Both the position numbers and the translations under genes were made by a program. 64,000 nt of DNA, from NCBI GenBank assembly GCA_963513935.1, contig OY740768.1, positions 1,770,404 through 1,834,403 of the forward strand. Reading direction: 5' to 3'. Source of the stretch: Aphrophora alni. Taxonomy: Eukaryota > Arthropoda > Insecta > Hemiptera > Aphrophoridae. Positions 13,261-24,660 of this stretch are shown here, one piece after another. The notes under the pieces are model-generated. The model was given only the letters and a program-made list of their open reading frames with translations. It did not search any database and was not told the origin of the DNA. Numbering within the stretch: position 1 is the stretch's first letter; each line of letters begins with the position of its first letter.

Positions 13261-16200
13261 AAGGAGAATGTAAATACTTTCAAACAGAATTTCATTTAAA
13301 ATGTTTGACAAATAAAAATTTTGAAAAATTTAATCGCCATTTTAATGGTTTATAGTTGATAATAAATTTAGTATAGTGTTATCCAAATATTTATCTGCAT
13401 TACATAACGTTCTTCTCTCCCAGTTTGAATTGTATTTAAAATATTCTTAACGGAATTATCCTATTTGTTGACTAGAGAATCGTTTTGTGCAAGTTGTATC
13501 GAAAACATTTCAGTCGTTTGTGAAGAAAAACTGTATTACACACGTTTTTTATATCAAATTTCATAGAGACAATAAAAAAAACCAAAACAAAAACACCTCA
13601 AAACACAAAAATCATGTCAAACGTTTCACATAATGGTCCAAGGGTCAGGATCGGTGTACTTAATAAGGAGTTCATTGAGATGTACATGTGAAAATTGTTT
13701 CCCTAAAAGGCATTTTTGAATAGTGATAGACCTATCTATATATATATTATTTATTTATATATTTATTAGTACTGTAAAACTGCAGTTTTTCTCTTGACAT
13801 CACAATAATTAAAGTTTATTACAGGTCATCCTATTTTTCTATTTTCATTCACAGTTTACGAACCCGTATCAAAATCCTCTTTAAATATACCTTTGTTGAT
13901 ACAGATAACATCTTACTGTCTTCATGCTTTATGTTTCTTAATAAATCCAGAGAAACTTTAACATTTTCCATTGCCTTTAAGTTTTACAAGTTTTTTTCCT
14001 CATCAGCACGTGACAATAAATAGAGAGCTAATACATTTAGGTTGTTGTTCTGGAATTTTTTAAAAGTTCTTTACCAAATTAATATTCATTAGGGGTTTGT
14101 TTTAAGGAAGATAGTTATTACAACTTCAAAAAAAATAGATCATGTAGGATTTTTATAATAAAACAAACAAAAAGAACAGAAAAACAAACAACAATTTAAA
14201 AAAAATGTATCTTTGTCGACAGATAGTGTGCGGATCAAAACCCTTGAAAATGTAGTCAAATTAATCTTTTTTTACTTTCCATATATACTTTACACGTAGT
14301 CACACCGAAAAAGGAGGTAAACTGATTTGATGCATAACACTTCCCCTGCAGTTTACCGTTCAGGCAACCCGCTAGTAGAGGTGTTAGAATTGAAGTATCT
14401 CAGGGTAATAAAGGGAGGTGGTGGTGAAAGGATTTCACCACAGACTTTAAAATATATAAACTTCTAAGTGATAGAATATTTATAATTTTAAAGAAGGTGT
14501 TGAGTGTACTGTTCTTTATTTATTCAGAATAATTCTTATAAGATGCTTTTTTATTATAATAACTGGTCTTAAATTAGTGTAGTACACTCCTCCTCCAGAT
14601 TGATATCCTATGAATGATTTAAGTCGAAATAAATAGTTTCTAAAACTTCCAAAATACGTACATAGTGTAGTATATAAAAAACGCTAATATATTTTATTAA
14701 TTTATGTTTTAGATAATCAATGTGTTTTATCTAAAACTTAGTTAGCCCAGAATCAAAGAATAACTAAAAATATTTTAATCATTTACAAAAGTGTGTTTTT
14801 GTGATGTGTTATTTTGACTTTGGACTCAAAACCGTGAAATTCTTGGTAAGCCACCAACGCAACGCATCTAAATGGCTATGTCAGTTAAATTTCATTTCAT
14901 TTGTAGTGTAATCTTTGTAGAATAAACCAATATCGTTTGGAAATGCAACGAGATGACCGTTAAAACAACCGTTACATAAATTATTAATATATATATTCAG
15001 AAAAAACTACCAGAAAGTACTGACCTTTGGGGTAATACTGTACTTTATTTTCCCCTGGTCACTGGTTTTAATATTTATTCTTTCAAATATAGTTTCATTT
15101 AAAATATTTGTTAAACACAAGTGTGGAATATGTTATTGCTATTTTGATCGTTTAGAGTAGATAATAAAAACCAGTTTCCGACAAAACTGAATTACAGTAA
15201 ACTGACACTACAATTTATTCTAATCAATGACTAAAATAAATACATCGAAATGAAAATAATATGTGTTAATATGAAAAAATTTCCAAAACGATGAATTATG
15301 TATGAATTAGCCATTGATTGTGAAATGTAGAACAAACAGTAATTACTTTTTTATCAAGAATTAATTAGTGTTATTAATTGTATCACAACAAAATATGAAG
15401 GGAAATGCTGCAAAGCGAAAACAAATTCCAATCTATCACCTCCTTCCACAAACTATTAATTACTTTGATAAATAGTCTTCAAATAATAATTTAATAAATA
15501 ACTTCTAAGTTTTATGTACACTCTACATTTTTTTAATCTGAGGAAATTGATTCACCCCAAGGTAATATAACCAACCTTTTACAATCTATTTTGATAAAAA
15601 CTTAATGGAATTTTAATGATATAAACTAAAACACCAACTCAGCATAATTGAAGTATAAAGCGATAATTTGTAATTATCACCGATTACAAATAGTGTAGCA
15701 AAATATATTTATTTCATTGAAAACTTCACCCACATTGAATTTAAAAATAAAAATCAAACAAATTAACTTTATAAAATAATGTGTGAATTATATGCCATCG
15801 ACAGAAAGATGTAAAGTTAAACATTAATTGTTATTTAATACAACTATTGTTGATAGCATATTGGAAATGGCAATTTAAACTCTGTGAAATTATATCAAAA
15901 TTCGGGACATAACGTCTATTAAATTTGTGTTTCAGTTACATTGATATATGGGCGATGGGCGCTCATTTTGATGGTATAAATGCTAATTAAAATAATGGCT
16001 CGCCTAATTTGAAGTAGCGTGTTTTAGTATTAGCTCAATATGTGGATTGTTCAAAGCTTATGGAGAACTTTAAGCATGAATGTTCTAGAAATCACAATAG
16101 CTTCAATGCATTTCTTTTAATAGGCTTTATAGCTTTAAAAATATTTTTACCTTCCTTTTTTTTGTTACAAAAACATACAAAATCAAAAGTATGATTATAA

Positions 16201-16680
16201 TGAAAGTTTAAAATTACTTAGAAAATATGTACCTAGATTGAGATTTCGATTTTTCTGTAAGGGCGTTAAAAAAAATTAATTGGCTCTGGTTTTTTCGTTT
16301 ATTTTTTACAAAATTAAATATTCAAAGTGAAGATGTGAAGATGGTAGGTATTTTTCATAATTTTCAAAAATTATATAATAGTTATTTTTATTGGCTTTCA
16401 ACTTTTAACAACATTTTTCCTTGGAAATTAAAATTCTGATATATTTTGATCCTCAAGTACCGGATTTTATGTACAAAGTCGGCCCATCAAGTTCACATTT
16501 TATACTGATGCACCAAGCGATCAAAGGCTAGATCTGATTATAAGTTGAGCTGCTGTTATTGTGTTCTTCGATCAATATCTACTAATTAGCCTTACAGAAG
16601 ATACGTTGAGCAAAACAAACACTATTACAGTTTTGATACGTCATTTCAATTTATATATACAAGTCCGTTATTTGCATTTC
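13261..16680. other. AT-rich DNA with no recognised feature
   Basis: Both strands carry only short, unsupported ORFs. No repeats beyond simple A/T tracts were noticed. Confidence 0.5.
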
Positions 16681-16730
16681 AATAACACAATTATAAACGT
16701 CATTGTACAAATTCAACTGCAATGAGCTAC

Positions 16731-16781
16731 ACTTGTGGAAAGTTCAATTACCAAAATAATGAAAAGACAACTTTCCACACA
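16731..16781. repeat. Imperfect hairpin TTGTGGAAAGTT/AACTTTCCACA
   Basis: Inverted repeat arms at about 16732-16743 and 16770-16781, next to the decayed hammerhead-like segment at 16805-16855 and the AC microsatellite. Confidence 0.55.
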
Positions 16782-16852
16782 AAAACACTTTACTTGTGTA
16801 ACACCAGACGACGCGACGTTTCAATGATGATGTCACAATCCTCACCTGCTAC

Positions 16853-16857
16853 ATACA

Positions 16858-16945
<88 letters not shown>
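16853..16945. repeat. (AC)n microsatellite, about 90 bp
   Basis: Two early T interruptions, then pure AC. The ORFs read through it (poly-HT and poly-CV) are artefacts. Confidence 0.97.
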
Positions 16946-17385
16946 AATGTCATTAGGTAAAGAGATAAATTGATTACTTTTATTTACCAAACAACAAAGC
17001 TAGGAGACACAATGGGATGGAACTCCGGCGCCTTAATTAAATGTAGATTTATGTCGTAGACTTATCAGAACGTGTGAGTGTGAAAATATAGAATTATTAA
17101 AAATTGCAAAATAATGTTTCAGGAGATGATTCAATACTTAAAAAATTTTAAAATGGTTTATATAAACATAGGTTTCAAAACTTTTAGTTTCATTTTTTCT
17201 TTGCAAGTCAATAAGATGTTGATTGTATATTTTGTAGACGTAATAATTACCTAACCTTAAACCAGTAAACCAAAAACCTATTTAAACAAATATTTAAATT
17301 AGTATTGAAATTCGCCATTTTGAAATTGTTAAGTGAAGAATCTTCTTAAATTACTTTAATTCCATAGCTTACAGTCCTATTATAC

Positions 17386-17677
17386 GTGACGATTTTTTCT
17401 CCTCTTCATTAGTAAACAAATATCCAGCTTGATTTGTGAGTAGAACCAAAAAAAAACACGTTTATTCAATCAAACGCGTTTCAACGACAACGTCGTCATC
17501 CTCAGTGATACATGAGCTACAATAACTAAACTATAACTCCATAATATATCTTCATTTAGGCATTATAAAGGTTTAATATTTTGCGTACTTAAGCGCCTCA
17601 ATATACTGTGTGTCCCAAAAGTCCCGGACCGGTTCAATAACTTGAAAACCAAAAAGATATTTTATATATACCTTCTG
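17386..17677 (-). repeat. 292-bp tandem unit, copy 1
   Basis: Direct repeat with the unit at 17678-17969. Identity appears complete or nearly so by eye. On the minus strand it includes a hammerhead-like motif (17469-17510). It also contains a segment near 17605-17640 reading TACTGTGTGTCCCAAAAGTC (plus strand), which resembles a mariner-type terminal repeat. Confidence 0.95.
17469..17510 (-). ncRNA. Hammerhead-like motif in tandem unit 1
   Basis: Minus strand: stem I TATCA, core CTGAGGA (CUGANGA), extra T, stem II ACGAC/GTCGT with a GTT loop, GAAA, stem III ACGCGT, H17 = T, then TGAT pairing with ATCA of stem I. It has the same layout, including the extra base before stem II, as 1447-1484. 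Confidence 0.6.
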
Positions 17678-17973
17678 GTGACGATTTTTTCTCCTCTTCA
17701 TTAGTAAACAAATATCCAGCTTGATTTGTGAGTAGAACCAAAAAAAAACACGTTTATTCAATCAAACGCGTTTCAACGACAACGTCGTCATCCTCAGTGA
17801 TACATGAGCTACAATAACTAAACTATAACTCCATAATATATCTTCATTTAGGCATTATAAAGGTTTAATATTTTGCGTACTTAAGCGCCTCAATATACTG
17901 TGTGTCCCAAAAGTCCCGGACCGGTTCAATAACTTGAAAACCAAAAAGATATTTTATATATACCTTCTGGTGA
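17678..17973 (-). repeat. 292-bp tandem unit, copy 2
   Basis: Second copy at an offset of exactly 292 bp, ending in ACCTTCTGGTGA before an A-run. It carries the second hammerhead-like motif (17761-17802). Confidence 0.95.
17761..17802 (-). ncRNA. Hammerhead-like motif in tandem unit 2
   Basis: Identical to the motif 292 bp away. If both cleave, a transcript across the tandem would release a 292-nt monomer. Confidence 0.6.
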
Positions 17974-18239
17974 TAAAAAAATACTTTTAAGCAAATGAGA
18001 CATTTTTACTTTTTACTCAAAACTGATGGTTTCGGAAGGCAAATCAATAATCTTAAATAGTAACCCCCATCGAGTGACCTTTCATGTTATAGGGCTTATT
18101 TAGTAAAATAAATTTATACAAACTAGACGTAGATATTATTTGTACAAACTCGAGTTTTAAAGGCTAAATTATGGCTTTCTTTATTTAAAGTCTGGTAGCG
18201 ACATTATCTGTTACACTATGATAGTCAATACCAATATGT

Positions 18240-18690
18240 ATCTTTCTTTCTCTTGTCGATTTTGTTTCTATTTTTTAATAAATTGTCTACAAGAGTGTGA
18301 TAACCCGCTTTTGAAACAACTATTTGATTTATTTTGTTGATTTAGTTTAGATAGTTCTTTCTCGTGTCTTTGTATAGTGGAAGCTCTATGCATAAAACTA
18401 TTGTGTGTTGCTATTTGTTTGTTATATGGTAACACATGTTATGTTTGTTTGAGTTGCTTTCCTGTATATTTTGAAAAATAATCTTCGCAGAAATAAGTTA
18501 TTGTTAAATGTAGGAAGATTATGCTTTTGTTGTTTACTATTTCGCTGGTAGACTTAAGACAGAGGTGTATTTTATTTGAAAAGTTTTTGACGTTTTCAAT
18601 TTGTCTTTTAGTACCTGTAATTTTTTTTTTATAGGGTAGGCTTTTTATATAGTTTAGAAACAGTTCAGCTTTGATTGTTCTCTAGCATCA
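18240..18690 (-). pseudogene. Penelope-like element, reverse transcriptase fragment, frameshifted
   Basis: Minus-strand translation, hopping frames, gives ITGTKRQIENVKNFSNKIH, then NNKSIIFLHLTITYF, then FKIYRKATQTNITC, then LPYNKQIATHNSFMHRAST. These are characteristic PLE reverse transcriptase blocks: the GTKRQ segment after the YxDD strand, the FLDLTI block (here FLHLTI), IYRKPTxTD (here IYRKATQTN) and the thumb-region NxxIHRA (here NSFMHRA). At least two frameshifts and several stops show the copy is dead. It points toward the 292-bp tandem units on the same strand, the expected order if those derive from the element's terminal repeats. A weak continuation (NLAFKT.VCTNNI) may reach about 18130. 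Confidence 0.75.
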
Positions 18691-19429
18691 CAGAAAATAT
18701 ATCACTCCTTCCATAACTTATTGATTGCCTGGTATGTTAAATCCCCGAAATGTATAAATTCCCTATACATCAAATGGAAATTTCAAGAAGCTCAATTCAA
18801 TTGTGGAGAAGTGAATTAAATTTAATTCAACGCTCTGTTATTTTAACCTACTTTGCTTAACTCATTTCAACAAAAACTATTAATTTTGTGTTTTAACTTT
18901 TCCACACAATACAGAGACATTTTGTGTTAATAAATTAATACGTTGTTGAAATTATGTGACAATACCAACGTCATTTAATAACTATTAAATATTAATGTAT
19001 TTGTACTACAATATAATATTCCATTCAAGGAATATTTCAAACAAAATTGAAGTTAAACACCTATGAATAGACAGACATAAAATGGTATTGAAATTCAATT
19101 ATTATTTTCTTTGTGGCATTTGATTGTTGCAATGTCTGTTGGAATTTCCAGAATAAAAGTATGAAAACTATTATATCTACGTCGTTTCAACTTATATATT
19201 TTAACATTTAAAATTTTTATAAATGATACAATTATAAATATCGTGGATAAAAAAAAATTAAAATCGTGAGCAACAAACTTATAGAAACAATTAATTGATG
19301 TTATGATTGAACACCGGTTTCTTATTTACATTTAAATTTATGTTCATTGGACTATAAACATAGTCATAGATTTTATTTCGGAATCAGAACATTTGAATGT
19401 AAACATGAAAGTTTTCATAAAAATATTTC

Positions 19430-19560
19430 AGGAGCTCACGTGGGTGGGAATCCCGAGAGACCGCTTGGCTCGTGTAATCTTGGGTTAGATCCCTCTCTTT
19501 CTCTTTCCTCTCTGGTCTCTCTAAACAAACTCTTGTTCTTCCAGAAATAAAAACTATAAA
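19430..19560 (+). mobile_element. Possible tRNA-derived SINE fragment
   Basis: CGCTTGGCTCGTGTAATCTT and then GGGTTAGATCCCTCTC resemble the anticodon-arm and B-box part of insect tRNA-SINEs (B box GGTTCGAnTCC, here GGTTAGATCCC). A segment at 49225-49315 shares an ATCCCGAG block and CTTGGGTTATATCCCTCT. The identification is tentative. Confidence 0.35.
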
Positions 19561-19734
19561 GTTATAGTTTTACAATAATTTTATTTACTTTCTAACAATT
19601 GTTTCACTGTTAAACATCACAAGAAAAAGTGGTAGTGGGGGGGGGGGATGGAGGGACAATCATCAAGGCCAAGTAAAGGTAATGGGAAGAAAGACTAAGG
19701 GATGTTTCGTCAAACAATAGGCTTGATGAATGGG

Positions 19735-20230
19735 CAAGAATTGAGAAGAATTTTATCATTTAAATTAAAACTTTGATTTTTTTTAAACAGTCTTGTTAAT
19801 TTCTAAATTATTTAATTTTATACTTTTTTATTCTACATGGATAATTTTAATTTTTAATCTAGGGTCAATATCATGCCCTGTTTTAATTAGATGATTTGAA
19901 AAATGAGAAACTGATTTACCATACTTCCAGCCTCTTATGTTTTTTGACCCTAGTTTTTATAGACCTGCCTGACTGCCCTATATAATCACAACCCTAAAGT
20001 GTTTTACGCCACTGTTGTCCAATATTTCCCTCTTTTCTTTATTATTGACAATAAATTTCCCTACATTATTACAACAATAAAAGGCAGGTTTGTATTTACT
20101 TTTGTTAGTTATTAAATTACAGATTTTATAACAAACATTACCAATAAATTGAACTCTACAAAATGATTCATTTTGTTTGTTATATTTAGAGTTGTACAAC
20201 ATACGACAAACTTTATGGTTTTTTATAAAG
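19735..20230 (-). pseudogene. Penelope-like element, connector plus GIY-YIG endonuclease, frameshifted
   Basis: The minus strand from about 20202 reads VQFIGNVCYKICNLI, then SKYKPAFYCCNNVGKFIVNN, then KEKREILDNSGV. In shifted frames it continues YIGQSGRSIKTRVKKHKR, then KSVSHFSNHLIKTGHDI, IKIIHVE, KSIKLNNLEINKTV and NLNDKILLNSCP. These are the PLE linker, the YIG(Q)xGRS..R..KH half of the GIY-YIG nuclease, the F(S)NHLI.TGH block and the C-terminal ILLN tail, in correct order. Several frameshifts and stops are present. It lies upstream, in transcription sense, of the RT fragment at 18240-18690, the reverse of the order within one element, so the two are separate insertions or rearranged pieces. 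Confidence 0.8.
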
Positions 20231-21690
20231 AATATTGTCTATTACATTTACGTTATAATAATTTATTAACAGCTAATTGTTATTTGTATTATTAATAATA
20301 TTGTTCTTTGTAACACTGGAAATGCCCCTATAAGGGTATTCTAGGGGTTGGGGGAGATAACTATATTTTATCTCATATATTCTCTTTTTATCAGGTGATG
20401 GCAATCAAAAGTTGTCATGCCAAAAAAAAAGAAAAGAAAAAAGTATTCACATATCCGATTAGCATTAAGCATGGACTAATTTTTTTTCGAAACATTTAAA
20501 AAATAATTCCTTCTCTAATATTTTACTGAAATCCTTGGAATTCAATGCGACTTGTTTATTATACGAATCGGAGAAAATATTTTAGTTGTGGTTACAAATG
20601 CTCTGAATGTCTTTTGCGGAACGATATATTTGTCAGAAAACGGGGGGGGGGGGGGGGTATAAATATTAAGTCTACCTGAAAGAACACTAAGACAATTTCA
20701 TAGATAAAGGGAGAATATTTATTGCAACATATAAAAATATATTTTTGAAAATAACTGAAAATGATGAAAACCTCGAATAGAAAAAGTTACTTTTACTATG
20801 GTCTAATAAATAAAATGCACAAGTATGGAAAAGAGGACGCAACCACAAGTGATTCTCTATGATTAATAAAAGTTTAAGACCATGATGTTTAATGGCATGT
20901 TTAACGGCATGATTTTATCACTATAATACTGTTACTAATATCAGTACAATTTTAATGAGAAATAATAAATTATTAGTATATAGACATATAATTCCAATAC
21001 TAACAAAATTTTCTAAGCAAAATGTTTTATAGAGTATGCTGCTCTCAAGGTACTTATCTATATAATTTTTATAGTGATAAATTTTGTAATATTATATATG
21101 TAGTTAAATTTGAAGGGGGGGTTAAATTATTTGGATTAATGTTTGCCACTGCAAAAGAGTTCTATATTTTATGGTGTTATTAATTTTATCTTGTAATGAA
21201 ACCTCTAAAAGGGCAGGAAGTCTAGTATTTTTTATCCATAATTCTAGTAAAATGTATTTTTAAGTTTTTTGTCTTTTTTCTTCGTATGTGCATTGATGAT
21301 GTTGTTAATTTTGCATATGTCAATTTATATATGTTTTGTATTATTACTAGTGAAGCATAATTGATAATTATTTCAGATGATATATATATATATATATATA
21401 TATATAGTTTATCTTAGTTTTTATTAATAACTACATTGTATTATGATACAAATTCAAAAAATAAATAGGTAAATGTTAATTTTAACATTTCACAAATTTT
21501 AGTAAATAACCTTTGAAGTTTTTTCAGTCTACATGTTTGTTTATTAAACTAACTATACACGCAAATGTTGTCAACAAATTTTATACTTCTAATCATCATT
21601 TCTCATTAGTACTTTATAAAACAACAAGATATAATTATGTTTTTCCCTTTAGAAAATAATTAATTAAAAGTATTAATTGCTTCATAATGG
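20230..21690. other. AT-rich DNA with simple repeats
   Basis: Contains a G17 run at 20642-20657 and a (TA)n tract at 21380-21406. No gene or larger element recognised. Confidence 0.6.
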
Positions 21691-22110
21691 TCAAGCGACA
21701 TAATGTGTAACACCGTCTTTCTTCTCTAAAAACAATCATTCAATCAAAACTGAAAACGTTTTACCTTTTTCAAGATATCAGTAGTATTAAGATTATGTGC
21801 CTACTTGGAAGTTGTAATGAGAAGGTGGTCATGTAACACTACGTTTAATACAGGTTTTTGTTTCTTTAAAAATAATGATTTGTTAAACACCGTATTTTTT
21901 CTTTTAAAACAGTGGTTTAAATACATACTGTAAAAGTTTTAGAGTTTACGAGATGTCAGTTGGTATCAGTTAAGAGATATGATTAGAACATTAGCTCTAA
22001 ATTAGCCAAACACTTAAAAAAGTTAAAGTTTTTACATTTATAATGGGTGGTATTGGTTAATAGACAGCCTTAAATAAAATGTGTAAAAATTAGTGGAGGG
22101 GTTTTAAAAT
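21690..22110 (+). repeat. Dispersed repeat B, copy 1
   Basis: Shares blocks with 38355-38560 and 39300-39385: 'aacaccgtctttctt', 'aaaacgttttacc', 'atatcagtag', 'agttgtaatgaga', and TACATTTATAATGGGTGGTA. The order is the same, but the second copy is expanded by a satellite. Confidence 0.7.
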
Positions 22111-22713
22111 GATTCAGTATAATATTAAAATACATTAATTGTATTGGACTTTTCATCTACAGTAAACGTAAAAATAAACAAACAACGTGTTTTTGAAATA
22201 ATGTGTTTTTGACAGATAAACATGGAGACGAAAATAGCCTAATTATTTTCAAAACAGTCACGTATTTCGTTACTTCATATATTTTTGTAACCATCTTTGA
22301 CAGAATAGGGCATGAACCTGTTTCTTGCTTAAGGGGCCACGATGGCTAATTGGTGTGAAGTGAAGTTTATCATCAAATATCTGAGCTCTGTTCTGTTATG
22401 ATTGTTTTCCTACCTCATTAGTCTCGCGGCTGTATAGTATGTACGTTATGTAAACAAATCATGCTTTATAAAGTTTTGATTGAACAATTAGGGTTGTAAA
22501 AGAAAAACAATAAATCCTAAACATCATTTCAGTTTATATTTCGAAACTCGTTATTCACATTTGTATAACATAATTATAAATGTGACTGTAAAAGAAACAA
22601 ACTGTAATTATTTTTACTTCGAAAGGTATAGAAAAATCGAAATCACGATGTAAGACAGGCATTTTAATTTTATCAAATCAAATATAAAGTTTGTAAATAT
22701 TATTATTTAAAAT

Positions 22714-23020
22714 TATACACTGTGAGTCAAAATTTCAATGAGCTGCCATTTTGTACTGGGTTGAGATAGAAATCTCTGGTTTCCACTGTTCTTCTTCTTT
22801 AATGAAGGACTTTAAAATGAGGTGTCACTTAATGGGTCTTTACATTTAAAAATTTTGAGCTTCCCCCCAAAAATCCCATTTTGGGGAAATGTGCAAAGTT
22901 GTAATAGTGACTAATACGTACACTTTTATTTCCTAAAAAGGTGTCCTGACTTTCATTTTTCTATCTTTATCCATTTAAAATTTAACGAGGTGTATCCATA
23001 CTTTTGACTCACACTGTATA
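22714..23020. mobile_element. Tc1/mariner-type MITE with 19-bp terminal inverted repeats
   Basis: Left end TATACACTGTGAGTCAAAA, right end (reverse complement) TATACAGTGTGAGTCAAAA, 18 of 19 matching, with TA at the outer edges as expected for a TA target duplication. About 305 bp with no open frame, so non-autonomous. Confidence 0.88.
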
Positions 23021-23438
23021 GACAACCGTAACTCATAAAATACGAAGCGGAAAACTGATTTTAGTTGATTTTTATAAATTTTAAATATACTTATAAATCA
23101 ATAATAATATTTTTTTATTTAAAAGATAATTTGCTTAATAGACGCATCTTTATACCTATTTGTTTGTCAAACTTTTATCGAATTTATACTCAGGTTTATT
23201 TTGAAATAATCAAACCTATAGGAAACAATCGATAGTTGATTTTAATTTTTTTGGCACGTAATTGAAATTTATTTGAATGTTTTACAGGAGTCTAACTGGA
23301 CCCTTTACGTATGATTGTTTGCCTGAACATGTTTAATATTAGTAAATAAATAATATTCAAAGACGGCAGTTGTCTCAGCATTTTGAGATATTGTGCTATT
23401 ATTAACACTTTATTTGAGGAAGCAAAATAACATTTGCC

Positions 23439-23610
23439 TTCGTAGTCCAGAACTATTGTTAGATTTGTAATTAATTTGTTAACAGAGTGAATAAACATAT
23501 CAGGCCACTGGATCATATCTAATATTTACTTTGTAGTTCTGAACTATTGCTAGCTTTATAATTAATTTGTTTACAGAGCGCTTAAAAATATCAGGCCACT
23601 GGGATCTAAT
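23439..23610 (+). repeat. Local tandem duplication, about 94-bp period
   Basis: Two diverged units sharing 'gaactattg.tag.tt..taattaatttgtt.acagag' and 'atatcaggccactgg.atc'. Confidence 0.8.
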
Positions 23611-23789
23611 AAAATATATATTAATGATAATTTACTTAATAGGCATGTGGTCATATATTCTTGTTAGAAAGTTTTGATGAAATCAATATATCCCGTTTAT
23701 CATTAAACATTCTCTAAAAACATATGCTCTAGCAAACACAGTTTCTATTATAAGACTACAAAAACAGTACAGATATTCTAATCTAACAA

Positions 23790-24660
23790 TAAATAATGAA
23801 AACTTAATTCAAGTCTTGCACAATTTAGAGATAAAGATCTCAACACGTTGTTTTTAATTTGGAATCCAATGAAAGTTTATGACAAAGAGTTACTTTGTGG
23901 AAAAGTGGAGTGGGCTTTACTTATCAAACAGGGAATAACTTTAGTTGAAGCTCCTTTTGGTCTGTCGGAGATGTTTGAGTTGAAAGTTTAGTAAATTCTA
24001 TTTATCTATAATTTATTTAAACTAATATTACACAGAAGTACATTATTCAATTTATTTTGTGAGTAAATATACATTTAAGTTTTATTTTAAATGTGTTGAA
24101 ATTTAAATTGATAATTATAAAGGTTTATATATTTAAAGCGGTTTTTCACAATCTCAGTTTATTAGCTATTTGAATTATTTATGCAAACTTTTGATATATA
24201 AATATCCTAATGAAAAACTTACAAGTCAAATAATTGTTAAAATTACTTCTAAGTTAATAATTTCACTAATTTACTTTGAAATCGTGTACAACGTTATATT
24301 CAACCGATTCTTCTAACTACTTACTAATTATTTAAACCTTCAAAATACTATAAACCTGTTACAAAAAGTGGAAATTGTTGCGAAAATCAGCAAATTTATC
24401 GTCTAATTTTGTTGACTAATACATATGTTCAGTCAATTGTAAACACTACATTACATAACAAATTAGACTTTAAAAAAACAGTCAACTAAATGGACATAGT
24501 AATTCCTTAATACTTTCTACATTGTACTTCGATTGAAATTTATTTCAATGAATATTTACATAACAACTACTAAAATATTTAAAATAAGGAGAATGTTGAA
24601 GCTCCTTTTTGTTTGTCAGAGAAGCGTTGGTTGAAAGCTTAGTAAACTATATTGGAACAG
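23790..24660 (+). repeat. Dispersed repeat A, copy 2, with a fused partial copy
   Basis: Matches 12240-13260 to 24595. It then switches abruptly to another family member (GTTGAAGCTCCTTTTTGTTT, then the end of the ORF ending in a TAG), which records a recombination or deletion between copies. Confidence 0.88.
23869..23991 (+). CDS. ORF-bearing repeat, copy 2: unknown 40-residue frame
   Basis: Same length and frame as 12351-12473. It differs in the tail (LSEMFELKV for LSERLELKV). Upstream in frame: KDLNTLFLIWNP. Function unknown. Confidence 0.33.
   Translation: MKVYDKELLCGKVEWALLIKQGITLVEAPFGLSEMFELKV

Noticed and set aside
16722..16990. Poly-HT and poly-CV ORFs
   Set aside because: They are a translation of the (AC)n tract on both strands.
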